This document shows positions 36,611 through 46,063 of a stretch of 64,000 nucleotides of DNA, one piece after another. Source of the DNA: CAYPJE01 sp964410945 (GTDB lineage: Bacteria > Fidelibacterota > Marinisomatia > Marinisomatales > TCS56); the NCBI GenBank assembly GCA_964410945.1, contig CAYPJE010000008.1:1-64000 (forward strand). The letters run 5' to 3'. Within the stretch, counting starts at the first letter, position 1. The number at the start of each line of letters is the position of its first letter. The notes under the pieces are model-generated. The model did no database searches. It saw only the letters and a program-made list of their open reading frames with translations, and was not told the DNA's origin. The position numbers and the translations under genes were made by a program.

Positions 36611-37879
36611 CTATTCCAGGGCAAACCTGATATTGCCATTCACATCGTCTACTTCACCGATCAATTCCCCGCCAGCATCAAAACGCAGAATCTTCCAAGT
36701 GTAGTATTGAAAAGCCACCAGACCTGATTTTTCACCGTTGGGTACAACCTTAAGCGTCCCAATGTCAGGATAACTGGCACCAAGAAATAATTCATCGGTT
36801 CCTGTAGCGGCTGTGATTTTGCGGGTTTCCCAAATATCGGTGGTATTATCGTGACCGGTATAAAAACAATCACCATTATTGGGGTTGACGCTGAGACTGA
36901 ATACACTGAAATCTGTTCTCACCGTATCAATTGAATCATCGGGATTTATTTTTACCAGATTACTATCGCTACCCACCCAGCAAATTCCTTTGGATTGATC
37001 AATTTCCAAGGCCAACGGATTATTACCGATAAAATATGATTTAACCAGCACAGAACTACTGAGTGGCACTAACCCGCATCGATATACATTGCCATTCACC
37101 CCGGTAATCCAGATCACTGAGGTTGATTTTTCAACGGCAAAACCACTGCTGGTTTCTACTGTAAACGGTAATTCATAAGCACTGCCCTGTTCGGTTACAT
37201 AATTGAAATTTATCAGGTAGGTGACCGAATCATCACGTGTGATAAGGTAAATCTGTTGTTCTTCGCGGTCGATGTCCAGACAGCGCGGTTTGCCAGATAA
37301 TGTGAGTTCAGCCTTAACCGTATCAAGATTAAGGGACATGAAGTAGATGGCCTGGTTCCAGTAATCGGCGACAAAGGCTGTACCAACGGCCCTATCCACG
37401 GCGACTGCAATTGGTGAAACAAACAACTCATTCGCCAGTACCTGGCCGGCATCATATGATAACCTTGAGACAGAATAATTATAGTAATCGGCATACCAGA
37501 TATTCCAGGGGCCGGGGATGATATCAACCGGATCGGATGTTGCACTGGAATCAAAGGTGGTAATTGCCTGCAGAGTATAAGTATATGGCTGGTCATAGAT
37601 CAGGTTTGAATCGATCAACAAAGCTGTTCCGGCCGGAATCCATCTTTCGTCAGAATCCTCAAGTGGATTGGTGCGCACCAGGCGGTAGCCCAGCAGATTG
37701 TTGATATTCCATTCTTCCCAGGCCAGAGTAACTGTATTGCGATCGGTCATGATCGTACCTATGATCGGGGCGCCATTGGTTTCCTCATTCAACGGATCGA
37801 GGGGATTCAGACGGGCACGTTCCTCACACGAGGTGAAAAGCAGCAGGCTCAATAGCAATTTAATGCAATTACTTCGCAT
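36611..37879 (-). CDS. Lipoprotein with Fn3-like and NHL/YVTN-type propeller domains
   Basis: 422 residues. Signal peptide with lipobox 'LLLFTSC' (Cys18), then 'LNPLDPLN', a tether motif common in FCB lipoproteins. A Fn3-like domain (about 38-125) is followed by repeated 'YADYYNYSVSRL', 'FVADYWNQAIYF', 'YLITRDDSVTYL', 'CWVGSDSNLVKI' strands that look like propeller blades. No catalytic residues seen; a binding or scaffold role in the envelope is likely. Start overlaps the small upstream gene by 11 bases. Confidence 0.75.
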   Translation of the reverse strand: MRSNCIKLLLSLLLFTSCEERARLNPLDPLNEETNGAPIIGTIMTDRNTVTLAWEEWNINNLLGYRLVRTNPLEDSDERWIPAGTALLIDSNLIYDQPYTYTLQAITTFDSSATSDPVDIIPGPWNIWYADYYNYSVSRLSYDAGQVLANELFVSPIAVAVDRAVGTAFVADYWNQAIYFMSLNLDTVKAELTLSGKPRCLDIDREEQQIYLITRDDSVTYLINFNYVTEQGSAYELPFTVETSSGFAVEKSTSVIWITGVNGNVYRCGLVPLSSSVLVKSYFIGNNPLALEIDQSKGICWVGSDSNLVKINPDDSIDTVRTDFSVFSLSVNPNNGDCFYTGHDNTTDIWETRKITAATGTDELFLGASYPDIGTLKVVPNGEKSGLVAFQYYTWKILRFDAGGELIGEVDDVNGNIRFALE

Positions 37880-38243
37880 TCCGGCCCAGAAATGATCTTA
37901 CCAGCAAAAGCAGACTTACCTGTGTTCCAGCGAATGATACCGCCGTACAAGTATCATATACCTCGGCTTTACGGTATAGTTCATCCATCTCATCAATACT
38001 GCCTGAGGACAGATAATTCTCATAATGTGTTTCGGCCTGCTGATAGAAATAATAGGTTGTCAACCCAAGTGCAACAGTCACCCCAGCCCGCACCAGTTGT
38101 TCTTTATTAATAGAAAAATCATGTACCTGAGCCCTGGTGACAATCAGGGTGTCACCTGGAACTGGTTCGATATCCTGACCGGACAAAACCGGTGTCAGCA
38201 GCAGGATTAAAACAAATACAGGCAGAAGGTAATTATTCATCAA
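37869..38243 (-). CDS. Small envelope membrane protein (DUF5683-like)
   Basis: 124 residues: signal peptide ending about 'VLSGQ', a short periplasmic stretch, one hydrophobic segment (about 51-68), an acidic/aromatic helix 'ETHYENYLSSGSIDEMDELY' and another hydrophobic segment near the C-terminus. The pattern recalls DUF5683-type proteins of FCB bacteria; function unknown. Overlaps the genes on both sides by about 11 bases. The 174-residue protein at 42200-42724 has the same layout. Confidence 0.65.
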   Translation of the reverse strand: MMNNYLLPVFVLILLLTPVLSGQDIEPVPGDTLIVTRAQVHDFSINKEQLVRAGVTVALGLTTYYFYQQAETHYENYLSSGSIDEMDELYRKAEVYDTCTAVSFAGTQVSLLLLVRSFLGRNAK

Positions 38244-39324
38244 GTCCCTTCAAGCAATGCATGTATTTCTTGCGGTCAATAACCAGTAGTTTGTCAGCAT
38301 TGATATGTATGGAACGAATGACATTCTCGAATTGGTATTTCCATCGTTCGTTCCCTGACTGAATATCTAATGCGGTTATTGCTCCCCTGGCATAAGGAAC
38401 CAGCAGAACCCGATCGGTTATCAGCAAGGGGGCATCGATCAACCCGGTCCCTGAATATTCCCATATTAAATCACCTGTTCCAATATTGATAGCGACAACT
38501 TTCCCGTTACCCAGGCCAATAAAGACAATATCACCGACCATTACCGGCTTTGAAAATACCGGTACTGCAAATTGCTTTTTGTATTTGACATTCTTTTCCA
38601 CATAATCATAGATAACAAGTTTTCCATCAGAATCACCAATCAGCAGTTTATCGTCACTGAAAGAATAAACATTATCATCGCCAATATCCAGGTCCTGCCG
38701 GTCAACCTGTTCCAGATCAGAATTATATACCAGCAAAGCGCCCGATTCTGTCAATATGAATAAATTTGACTGTATGGAGAACAGTCCAGGTAATAATTGG
38801 GCGCTGATTTTTTTCCGCTGAAGCACATCTCCCGTAAACCGATCTAATTTGACAATTTCTTTTTTCACCCTTAGAAAAATGAATTCTTCATTGGCTGTAA
38901 GTGAATTAGGAACAACTGTCAGTTTTTTACGCCACAGTTTCTTGTGGGAATTGAAGTCATAGGCAACCAGCATCCGATCTTTCACCGCACCGGTAATCAG
39001 ATGTTGCTGATCGATGAAAGAGGATACGATCGGCTCACGGAAAGGCTGCCAGACATTGCCCTTAATATCCCCCTTATTCAAATCATAATAATAAATCTCA
39101 CCGCGGTATGATAATACCAGTTCGGTGCTGTCGTTATAATTTGTAACTCTGGTTGGTGGTGATATCAGTCGCTTCTCCCAGAGCAACTCCGGTTTTTTGA
39201 TAAATGTATTACTGATTGATGGCTCGATAGGCGGATCAATAACATAACGCAAGCGGCCAACACAACTTGTAAGGATGATCGTACCAAAAACTGCAATCAG
39301 GATAGAGTATTGTACTTTTTTCAT
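38233..39324 (-). CDS. PQQ-type beta-propeller lipoprotein (BamB-like)
   Basis: 363 residues from the ATG at 39324 (an in-frame ATG at 39339 is possible; neither has a clear ribosome site). Lipobox 'TIILTSC' (Cys21). Repeating strands 'GEIYYYDLNKGD', 'MLVAYDFNSHKKLW', 'IVKLDRFTGDVL', 'KVVAINIGTGDLIWEY' and 'ALDIQSGNERWKY' are PQQ-repeat blades. BamB-like lipoproteins scaffold outer-membrane barrel assembly; here the partner is probably the barrel protein encoded by the overlapping upstream gene. It lacks methanol-dehydrogenase catalytic residues. Confidence 0.8.
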   Translation of the reverse strand: MKKVQYSILIAVFGTIILTSCVGRLRYVIDPPIEPSISNTFIKKPELLWEKRLISPPTRVTNYNDSTELVLSYRGEIYYYDLNKGDIKGNVWQPFREPIVSSFIDQQHLITGAVKDRMLVAYDFNSHKKLWRKKLTVVPNSLTANEEFIFLRVKKEIVKLDRFTGDVLQRKKISAQLLPGLFSIQSNLFILTESGALLVYNSDLEQVDRQDLDIGDDNVYSFSDDKLLIGDSDGKLVIYDYVEKNVKYKKQFAVPVFSKPVMVGDIVFIGLGNGKVVAINIGTGDLIWEYSGTGLIDAPLLITDRVLLVPYARGAITALDIQSGNERWKYQFENVIRSIHINADKLLVIDRKKYMHCLKGLDE

Positions 39325-39326
39325 GC

Positions 39327-42119
39327 TCAATAATCCCATCCAAAGAAGAATTGCATAAACCAGCTTTCATCAACCGAATGGAAATCGGTCTTGCGGCCAA
39401 TATCCAACCTCAGGACCAGACCACCCAGAAACAGACCCCGCAAACCTACGCCCATACTGCCGATCAATTCCGGCCGCTTCTGATCCCAGGCATTTCCGGC
39501 ATCGAAGAAGAAAGCACCGTTTATTGGCGCAATTCCAATCCCGCCTTTCATGAAATTGAGGCTGAGGCTCCTAGCGAATGGGAAGCGTAACTCCTGGTTG
39601 AACATGATGAATTTCCGGCCATAGATATCGCCGATCTGGTACCCCCGCAGACCCCAGCTGCCACCGATATAATAACGGCGAATATCTTTACCGTCGTTGG
39701 CCCACAGCATTGTCCGTTGGGCCAGTGTGATTCTGGGATGAACCCTGAAATAACATCGTAAATCAAACAGTCCGGTAAAATTGTGAATCTGGTTGCGCTT
39801 GAAATCAAAGGTTGGTCCGAATGTAGCCCTGAAGCGCCAGCCATCGGCCGGACCGGTATACCACCAGAGTGAATTATCATGGATAAATGATACAAAACTG
39901 GATAACAGGTAGGCCGACTCTTTCATTCCAAAATAATAGTCTTTCTCCGAGTACCAGACCGAACCACTGAGTTCAACCCTTCGAAATATATCAAGGGGGT
40001 AATTGATACCAAAGCGCAATCCCATGCTGCGCTCGAAATAGAAAGATTCTGTGACATTATAGTAATCATCGGCAAAATGGAATATGCTCCAGGCCCGGTT
40101 GGCACGGTGTTTCAGATCAACCATTGTAATGGCAAAATTGAAACGATCCAGCAATTCACTGGTGGCACTGGCGGTATTAGTCAACAGAAAATGGTAGTAC
40201 CGGTTGCCAAGGATATCGGAAATGCTTAACTGGGCACCACCCAGCAGACCATAGATCGGATCGTAGGCCACAGCGGTTTGTGCCAGATCCAGACTGAATT
40301 CAAGTTTGTATGGTTGCCGCTTTTTCGATTTTGATATCTTCGTCCCCGGTGTCTTCCAGACTGGGGTCTGAAGTTGATTATCGACCTGATAAGAGAACGA
40401 AGTACTGTCGTGTACCGGAAGTACCAACTGATGAATCTGAAAGCTGTATCCCTGGAATGTGGTGGCTAACAGGGTATCCGTATTTACCAGTGAGTAATCC
40501 TCGATTCCGGTATGATAATTACTTACCTGTGTCTGGATGACTTTTCCATTCGATTCCAATTCCGATACATCCAGCATCCATATATTGGCCGTGGCTGATT
40601 TATCGGTAGTAAAATAGATTCGATCAGGGTTGTCAGTCGACCAGACAGGCATACCATTGTTACCACTGTCGTAAGTGAGCTGTGATATCATTCTGGTCGG
40701 CAGATCGTATAAAAACAGATTGTAACTGCCATCAACGGAAGCCTGCCCCCTGTCTGAACTGAAAACCAGTGCGTTATCCTCCGGACTAAAGCAGGGATCA
40801 CGGTCGTCATAGATATCCCTGGTTAATGGAATGGCAATCTGCCGGTCTACTTCCCAGATATAAATATCCTTCTGTCCACTGAATTTCTGGGCGCTGAATA
40901 CAATCCGTGAACCATCGTTACTCCAGCTTGGCGACCGGATACTGATAATATCAGGATGGCTGAAGGAATCGATCTCCTGCTCTTTATCCAGGTCGACCAG
41001 GCGGATAACATCCTGCCGGCCAGACTTGGTAACGTAAGCCAGGATACCATCATCACTGACCGCCAGACGGGTCTGGAGCACATGCATTGATTCATAACCG
41101 GCCCGGCGCTCCCCTCTTACGACGACATTAGGTTTATCCTCTTCATCATCCAAACGTTGGCTGAAAATATCAGTATATCCATTTCTGGTGGATATAAAAA
41201 CGAAATGATCGTTACCAGCATGATCGGAGTAATGGTATGGACTGGTATTGATTCCTCTGGATGTCAGTTTGCTGGATCCATTCGGAATGATTTCATCATT
41301 TTCGAGCGCGGCGGCCATCTGTTTTTTTAAAGAGAGTTTCCAGTCCAAGGTTACATCCTGGTAATCCTTTCCCAGCACACCACTAATTACCTGTTCAAAG
41401 GTTTCATACTGCCAATACTCCTCCATCATTCTCCTGATACTGGCACTACCATATTTTTCTTCTACATATTTAAGAAATGACTGACCTTCCTTATATAGCA
41501 GGAAACCGGCCCGGTACAGGGCTTCACTCTCCAACGGGAACAAATTATCATATAACAGGGCATCACGGATTACCATTTCTGCCTGCGAATCCCAATTGAC
41601 CGACCATAATTCCGCCAGTCCTTCAATGAACCAGAGCGGAAAATGCATCGATTCCCACAGGCCAAGATCGGCACTGACCCGTGCTATCTTGGCATGGGTA
41701 AATACATGTACCAGTTCATGGCGGATAACATGGCGGAAATCCCAGATATCACCGGTGAAAGGAATCACTACCCGCTTCTTGATATATTCAAAAAATCCGC
41801 CCACTCCCTCCGGGATGTGGTATGGCAGAATATTGGTCTGTTGAAAATGAATATGGGTGCTGTAAATGACCAGTGGAATATCACGGTTCAGCGTATAGTT
41901 GAATTTCTGTTCCAGCTCATCGTATGCCTGCTCGGCAAAGTATATCGCCGCCTGGGCTATTTCCTCCTCGCCTTCGTAATAATACAGGTTAAAATGATCC
42001 GATTCCAGGACCTGCCAGTTGAACTTGTCATACTGAATTTTATTGCGTCCGAAATAGAATTGAGCCGAAAGTGAACTGGATATGAGAAGTAAAATAATGA
42101 ATTTCTGAAATTTAGACAT
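39327..42119 (-). CDS. Metallopeptidase-MA / TolB-propeller / outer-membrane-barrel fusion
   Basis: 930 residues. Signal peptide ends near 'SSLSAQ'. Residues 30-270: gluzincin peptidase with zinc motif 'RHELVHVFTH' (H134, E135, H138) and the third ligand region 'WFIEGLAELW' (E166/E170). Residues 290-600: TolB/PD40 propeller ('PSWSNDGSRIVFSA', 'PCFSPEDNALVFSSDRG', 'PVWSTDNPDRIYFTTD'). Residues 640-930: Omp85-like barrel end with 'GGSWGLRGYQIGD', 'FNQELRFPFARS' and 'FFDAGNAW'. It ends in Tyr. It would sit in the outer membrane with the peptidase on one side. Family members exist in FCB bacteria, but their role is not established. First gene of the six-gene operon. Confidence 0.85.
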   Translation of the reverse strand: MSKFQKFIILLLISSSLSAQFYFGRNKIQYDKFNWQVLESDHFNLYYYEGEEEIAQAAIYFAEQAYDELEQKFNYTLNRDIPLVIYSTHIHFQQTNILPYHIPEGVGGFFEYIKKRVVIPFTGDIWDFRHVIRHELVHVFTHAKIARVSADLGLWESMHFPLWFIEGLAELWSVNWDSQAEMVIRDALLYDNLFPLESEALYRAGFLLYKEGQSFLKYVEEKYGSASIRRMMEEYWQYETFEQVISGVLGKDYQDVTLDWKLSLKKQMAAALENDEIIPNGSSKLTSRGINTSPYHYSDHAGNDHFVFISTRNGYTDIFSQRLDDEEDKPNVVVRGERRAGYESMHVLQTRLAVSDDGILAYVTKSGRQDVIRLVDLDKEQEIDSFSHPDIISIRSPSWSNDGSRIVFSAQKFSGQKDIYIWEVDRQIAIPLTRDIYDDRDPCFSPEDNALVFSSDRGQASVDGSYNLFLYDLPTRMISQLTYDSGNNGMPVWSTDNPDRIYFTTDKSATANIWMLDVSELESNGKVIQTQVSNYHTGIEDYSLVNTDTLLATTFQGYSFQIHQLVLPVHDSTSFSYQVDNQLQTPVWKTPGTKISKSKKRQPYKLEFSLDLAQTAVAYDPIYGLLGGAQLSISDILGNRYYHFLLTNTASATSELLDRFNFAITMVDLKHRANRAWSIFHFADDYYNVTESFYFERSMGLRFGINYPLDIFRRVELSGSVWYSEKDYYFGMKESAYLLSSFVSFIHDNSLWWYTGPADGWRFRATFGPTFDFKRNQIHNFTGLFDLRCYFRVHPRITLAQRTMLWANDGKDIRRYYIGGSWGLRGYQIGDIYGRKFIMFNQELRFPFARSLSLNFMKGGIGIAPINGAFFFDAGNAWDQKRPELIGSMGVGLRGLFLGGLVLRLDIGRKTDFHSVDESWFMQFFFGWDY

Positions 42120-42199
42120 ATCGACCTACCGCATGTTTAACTATGCCTTAACCTATATTATTATCCAGTATCTAATATGTTTTCAAGGAATAACAGTTG

Positions 42200-42724
42200 T
42201 TAAAACAAAGCCTTTACTACTACAAACGTAAGTCCAAATACGCCGGCCCCTGCCAGGCCGTTAAAAATTCGCAGTTGCCTGATTGATGTTTCATATTCTT
42301 TTATGTAAACGCTCTGGTAATTATCATTGTGCATAGCAACCTGGTTACGCCGCTCGACCGGTATCTTAACATCCCTGCGATAAGCCCAGTATATCGGTAG
42401 ACCTGCTACCGTCAAAAACTCAAGGGTTTTGCTCCGGTAAGGATAATCCGGAATAATTCCACTGGCTGAAACCAGGTATAATGAGCAGAACTGGACACCC
42501 CCCAGTTTTAGCTGCCACGGCCTAACCTTGAAATCATCAATCGCATCATAGCGGGCCAAACGACGAATTGAATCATCAAATATAGTCGTCTCACCCAAAT
42601 CCTGTGCCAATATTCCCGATGTGAGAATGATAATTACCAGGCCAAACCTGACAGTCAAGGTTTTACCGGTCAGCATCAATTTTCCAATCGATTTAATCCG
42701 GTTTGAATATTGACAATTAATCAT
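42200..42724 (-). CDS. Small envelope membrane protein (DUF5683-like)
   Basis: Up to 174 residues; a start at the internal Met16 ('MLTGKTLTVRFGLVI') would give a better signal peptide ending 'GILAQ'. Two later hydrophobic stretches (about 75-95 and C-terminal 'GLAGAGVFGLTFVVVKALF') flank a soluble helix with 'VYIKEYETSIRQLR'. It resembles the small protein at 37869-38243 and lies 80 bases upstream of the metallopeptidase gene on the same strand, so it probably belongs to that locus. Function unknown. Confidence 0.6.
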   Translation of the reverse strand: MINCQYSNRIKSIGKLMLTGKTLTVRFGLVIIILTSGILAQDLGETTIFDDSIRRLARYDAIDDFKVRPWQLKLGGVQFCSLYLVSASGIIPDYPYRSKTLEFLTVAGLPIYWAYRRDVKIPVERRNQVAMHNDNYQSVYIKEYETSIRQLRIFNGLAGAGVFGLTFVVVKALF

Positions 42725-42829
42725 GGCAAAAATATAATTAATCTTTTAACCAGTAACACTATAAAACAAGCCATCTATTCTCACTAAACAATTGACTTAA
42801 TCCGATATAACTGAAATATCTTATTCTGA

Positions 42830-43378
42830 CTAAGTGTCAGAATCACTGAAAACCTGGGCCTGAAAGGTGAAAAACTGTGCTTCCTTTTTCCAATCATCGC
42901 TACTCAGACCCGCTTTGATACACAAATGGGCAAGCGTTTGTTTCAGCGACCAACCCTGATCCGTTGCCACATGGGGCAAGAATACAGCGGAATGTCCCCA
43001 TTTCTTGATAATTATTCCATCACGACCCAGAATAATATTCTTGTGGCTGTCGATTTTCCGGGCAGGGGTCAACAAAGATATTTCGATTTCCAGTTGAGGC
43101 AGCTCGGATTTACTAAGCGGTGGAAAACGCCAATCCCTGAAGGCAGCCTGAATCGATAAATGTCGGATAACTTCAGGAATTATCTGGTCGGTTTCCATCG
43201 TACCGATGCAGCCCCGCAATTCACCCATAATCCTGATGGTTACAAAGGCACCTTGCTTATAATTCAATGAACCGGGATATCCGGTGATTGATCCGGTTTC
43301 CTGCTGGGTAATGTGATCTGCAATTGCATTTCTGGCAATCTCCAGCAGAAAATTTCTATCCGAAATATTTATAGACAT
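42830..43378 (-). CDS. AMMECR1-domain protein
   Basis: 182 residues, a complete AMMECR1 domain: 'GAFVTIRIMGELRGCIGTME', 'AAFRDWRFPPLSKSELPQLE', 'EISLLTPARKI', 'GRDGIIIKKWGHSAVFLPHV' and 'LAHLCIKAGL'. In many bacteria and archaea this domain is encoded with a MEMO dioxygenase-like protein and a radical SAM enzyme; neither is in this window. Biochemical role unestablished. Single gene. Confidence 0.9.
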   Translation of the reverse strand: MSINISDRNFLLEIARNAIADHITQQETGSITGYPGSLNYKQGAFVTIRIMGELRGCIGTMETDQIIPEVIRHLSIQAAFRDWRFPPLSKSELPQLEIEISLLTPARKIDSHKNIILGRDGIIIKKWGHSAVFLPHVATDQGWSLKQTLAHLCIKAGLSSDDWKKEAQFFTFQAQVFSDSDT

Positions 43379-43519
43379 TCTATCATGTAGTTTAGAGGGG
43401 CTCCAAAATCAAATTATACCAATATATTGATCTGGCCGACAATTTCCATCAATTACCGTGGAATAAAATAAATAGCGGTTTGGTGGTATAAAAGAAAAAT
43501 ACGTTGAACTTCGGGCCGG

Positions 43520-45364
43520 TTATTCCAAGTTATCCGACAGAATCTTTGAGAGTGAATTAACCGTAAACGGCTTTGACAGGTAATCGGAAAAACCCTTTTT
43601 GAGCAGATCTTCCCGCATACCTTTCATGGCATGAGCAGTGACCGCAATCGCAGGTGTATTCTTGAATTGTTCCTTCTCGCGAACCTGCTTAAGAAATTCT
43701 ATTCCATCCATCTCCTCCGACAGACTGATATCAATCAACATGCACAAGGGATTTATTTCTTCAATTTTTTCCAGTGCCGCCGGCCCCGAATCGATCGCAA
43801 CACATTCGTACCCAAGTTTCTTTAACAGGAATGAAATGTATTTGATATTGGCAGGATTATCCTCAAGGACTAATAGTTTAACCGGTTTATCCACATTTAG
43901 CATGTTGGCCATATCGGAATCTAATATTATTTTTGGACTTATTACAGATTGTTCCTTTGCTTCTTTCCCATTTTCCCTCTCTGCTGGGATTATAACCGTG
44001 AATGTACTGCCTTTGCTAAGTGTGCTGTCAATCTCGATTTTTCCATCCATTGCACTTATCAGCCGATGACTGATAGTTAACCCAAGCCCAATTCCTTCGT
44101 AGCTTCTGCTGAAGCCTTCTTCAGCCTGTTTGAAAGCTGTAAATATATTCGGTAAAAATTCCTGATTAATACCAATACCTGTATCTATGATTTTTACATG
44201 GTAATTGGATTCATAATATTCAGTAACAATCGAGATACTCCCGGCTTTGGTGAATTTGATGGCATTATTGAGGATATTACCCAGAACCTGCTGCATGCGA
44301 ATTTCATCGACGTTAAATATAATATCAGGACACTGATAGTTTTCGATGACCGCCAATTCCTTCTCTTTCGCACTGACAGAAATCTCGCTTACTGCCTGAC
44401 GTACTAATCCATCAGCCTTCAACTTCTGGGAGTGCAGGGACATTTTTTTCCCTGACTCGATTCGGGAAATATCCAAAATATCATCCATCAGGCGGATCAA
44501 CCTGGTAGTACCCTGGTTAATGATATCGACAAAATCTTTTTGTTCGTTGGTCAGGTTGTCCCCTATCGACATCTGCAGTAGATCGGTATACCCCAGGATT
44601 ACATTTAAAGGTGTCCGCACTTCATGCGACATAGTGGACAGAAAAACGCTTTTCAAACGGTCAGATACTTCCGCTCGTTCTTTTGCGGCCAGTAATTCCC
44701 GGCGGGCTCTTTTCAGATTGATAACGTACATACTTCCGACAAACTGTCGCCGGAAGAAAAACGCCAGGACAACCGAAGCGATATGGAAAATCGCCAGAAG
44801 GATACTATCAATCAGCAGGTCGGGACGAATTGTCGATATAACGATCAGGCCAATAATTCCTGCGGTGTTAATAATGTATTGTTCCTGCCAGAACCGGTGG
44901 TAGAAAAAGGTGGCTATGAAAACAACCATGAAATTGGCAATCAGTACAATTGTATAAGCCGGACCCGTTGCTTCGAACAGCCAGTATTCGTAGGTCAGGA
45001 AAAGCAACAGTCCTGGTATCATTAAAATGAATAGTGGCCGATCCTTTGAAAAAACCTCTGGCGGTTTGAAGCGTGATTTGCTAAGAATGTAAACATTCAG
45101 TAATAATACAATAATCGTAATAACCCGTAATCGTGCATATAACAGGCCGGCATCCGGAAACAGAATGAAGTCGAATGGGATGAGAAAAGCCATAAAAAGG
45201 ATGGCCAGCAACGAAAAATATTTTACATAAACCGGTTTATTGGATACTAACCATTGTCGATAAGAAGCTAATACATCATTACGGTCGGAAGCTGAGGAAA
45301 AAAACTTCTCCGGGGCTAATGAATCAATATCTTCGTCAATATTCGTCTGTTTGGATGGGCTCAT
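43520..45364 (-). CDS. Hybrid sensor histidine kinase with fused receiver
   Basis: 614 residues. About six membrane segments (45-205) form an integral sensor without a large periplasmic domain. HisKA follows with His247 in 'FLSTMSHEVRTPLN', then HATPase ('DTGIGINQEFL', 'GIGLGLTISHRLI'), a linker, and a receiver domain (about 495-612) with 'LVLEDNPANIKY', phospho-Asp in 'MLIDISLSEEM' and 'AVTAHAM'. Phosphate probably passes from His to the fused Asp and onward through a phosphotransfer protein. No response regulator lies next to it; signal unknown. Confidence 0.9.
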   Translation of the reverse strand: MSPSKQTNIDEDIDSLAPEKFFSSASDRNDVLASYRQWLVSNKPVYVKYFSLLAILFMAFLIPFDFILFPDAGLLYARLRVITIIVLLLNVYILSKSRFKPPEVFSKDRPLFILMIPGLLLFLTYEYWLFEATGPAYTIVLIANFMVVFIATFFYHRFWQEQYIINTAGIIGLIVISTIRPDLLIDSILLAIFHIASVVLAFFFRRQFVGSMYVINLKRARRELLAAKERAEVSDRLKSVFLSTMSHEVRTPLNVILGYTDLLQMSIGDNLTNEQKDFVDIINQGTTRLIRLMDDILDISRIESGKKMSLHSQKLKADGLVRQAVSEISVSAKEKELAVIENYQCPDIIFNVDEIRMQQVLGNILNNAIKFTKAGSISIVTEYYESNYHVKIIDTGIGINQEFLPNIFTAFKQAEEGFSRSYEGIGLGLTISHRLISAMDGKIEIDSTLSKGSTFTVIIPAERENGKEAKEQSVISPKIILDSDMANMLNVDKPVKLLVLEDNPANIKYISFLLKKLGYECVAIDSGPAALEKIEEINPLCMLIDISLSEEMDGIEFLKQVREKEQFKNTPAIAVTAHAMKGMREDLLKKGFSDYLSKPFTVNSLSKILSDNLE

Positions 45365-45473
45365 TAATCGGGCATCACGCTACTGACAAAGTTACATACG
45401 GATAAATTTATATCACAATTTCAATCTCCACCGTTAAAATTTTTTACTTATCGTGAAATTAAGGTGCCCAGAG

Positions 45474-46022
45474 CTATAGAATATAGATCATAGCCGTCCC
45501 GTCAATCGATATAATCCCCTCGACATTCGTTTCCGCTGTGACATGGTATACTTTATCGCGAACCTTTTTAACGGAAATGATATCCATGCGATGAACTATA
45601 TCTTCACATTTTGTCACTAACTTGGGCATATTGATACTAAGAGTTGTGGGCCATACTTTCAATACTTCCGGTGCATAAGGATCATATTTAAGATCAAGTT
45701 TCTGACACATATAGACATAGAGCATTTTCTGCATGTGAACCAATACCGACAGAAATATCAGGTGGCTTGGACTTTTTGCCATCGAGCTCTTATATTTTCG
45801 TGAATAGACTGCCTCGATATAATTATCATCTACCCGGTATTCTTTGATATACAGGTTTTCCTCAACCCGCATATTGGGCATGACATTAAAAATTAACTGA
45901 TTTGAGGTAGTTTCATTTATAACTGTGGTATCCTCAGCTAGCACTGGACATATATCAGTGTGCAAACTCCCATTTTTCAAGATGTCTTCATTAAGGTCAA
46001 TTCGTCCTGTAATATTTGACAT
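45474..46022 (-). CDS. Unrecognised protein, possible hot-dog fold
   Basis: 182 residues, no signal peptide. A central hydrophobic helix ('SHLIFLSVLVHMQKMLYVYM') followed by strand-rich 'DIVHRMDIISVKKVRDKVYH' and 'VEGIISIDGTAMIYI' resembles the helix-wrapped sheet of hot-dog dehydratases or thioesterases, but no catalytic motif is certain. 'GGAGGAG' lies before the ATG. It follows the ICMT-like gene by 41 bases; together with the RHH gene they form a small operon. Identity uncertain. Confidence 0.55.
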   Translation of the reverse strand: MSNITGRIDLNEDILKNGSLHTDICPVLAEDTTVINETTSNQLIFNVMPNMRVEENLYIKEYRVDDNYIEAVYSRKYKSSMAKSPSHLIFLSVLVHMQKMLYVYMCQKLDLKYDPYAPEVLKVWPTTLSINMPKLVTKCEDIVHRMDIISVKKVRDKVYHVTAETNVEGIISIDGTAMIYIL

Positions 46023-46063
46023 GACTCCTCCATAGATTATATCATTATAGTTAATTGATTTTA

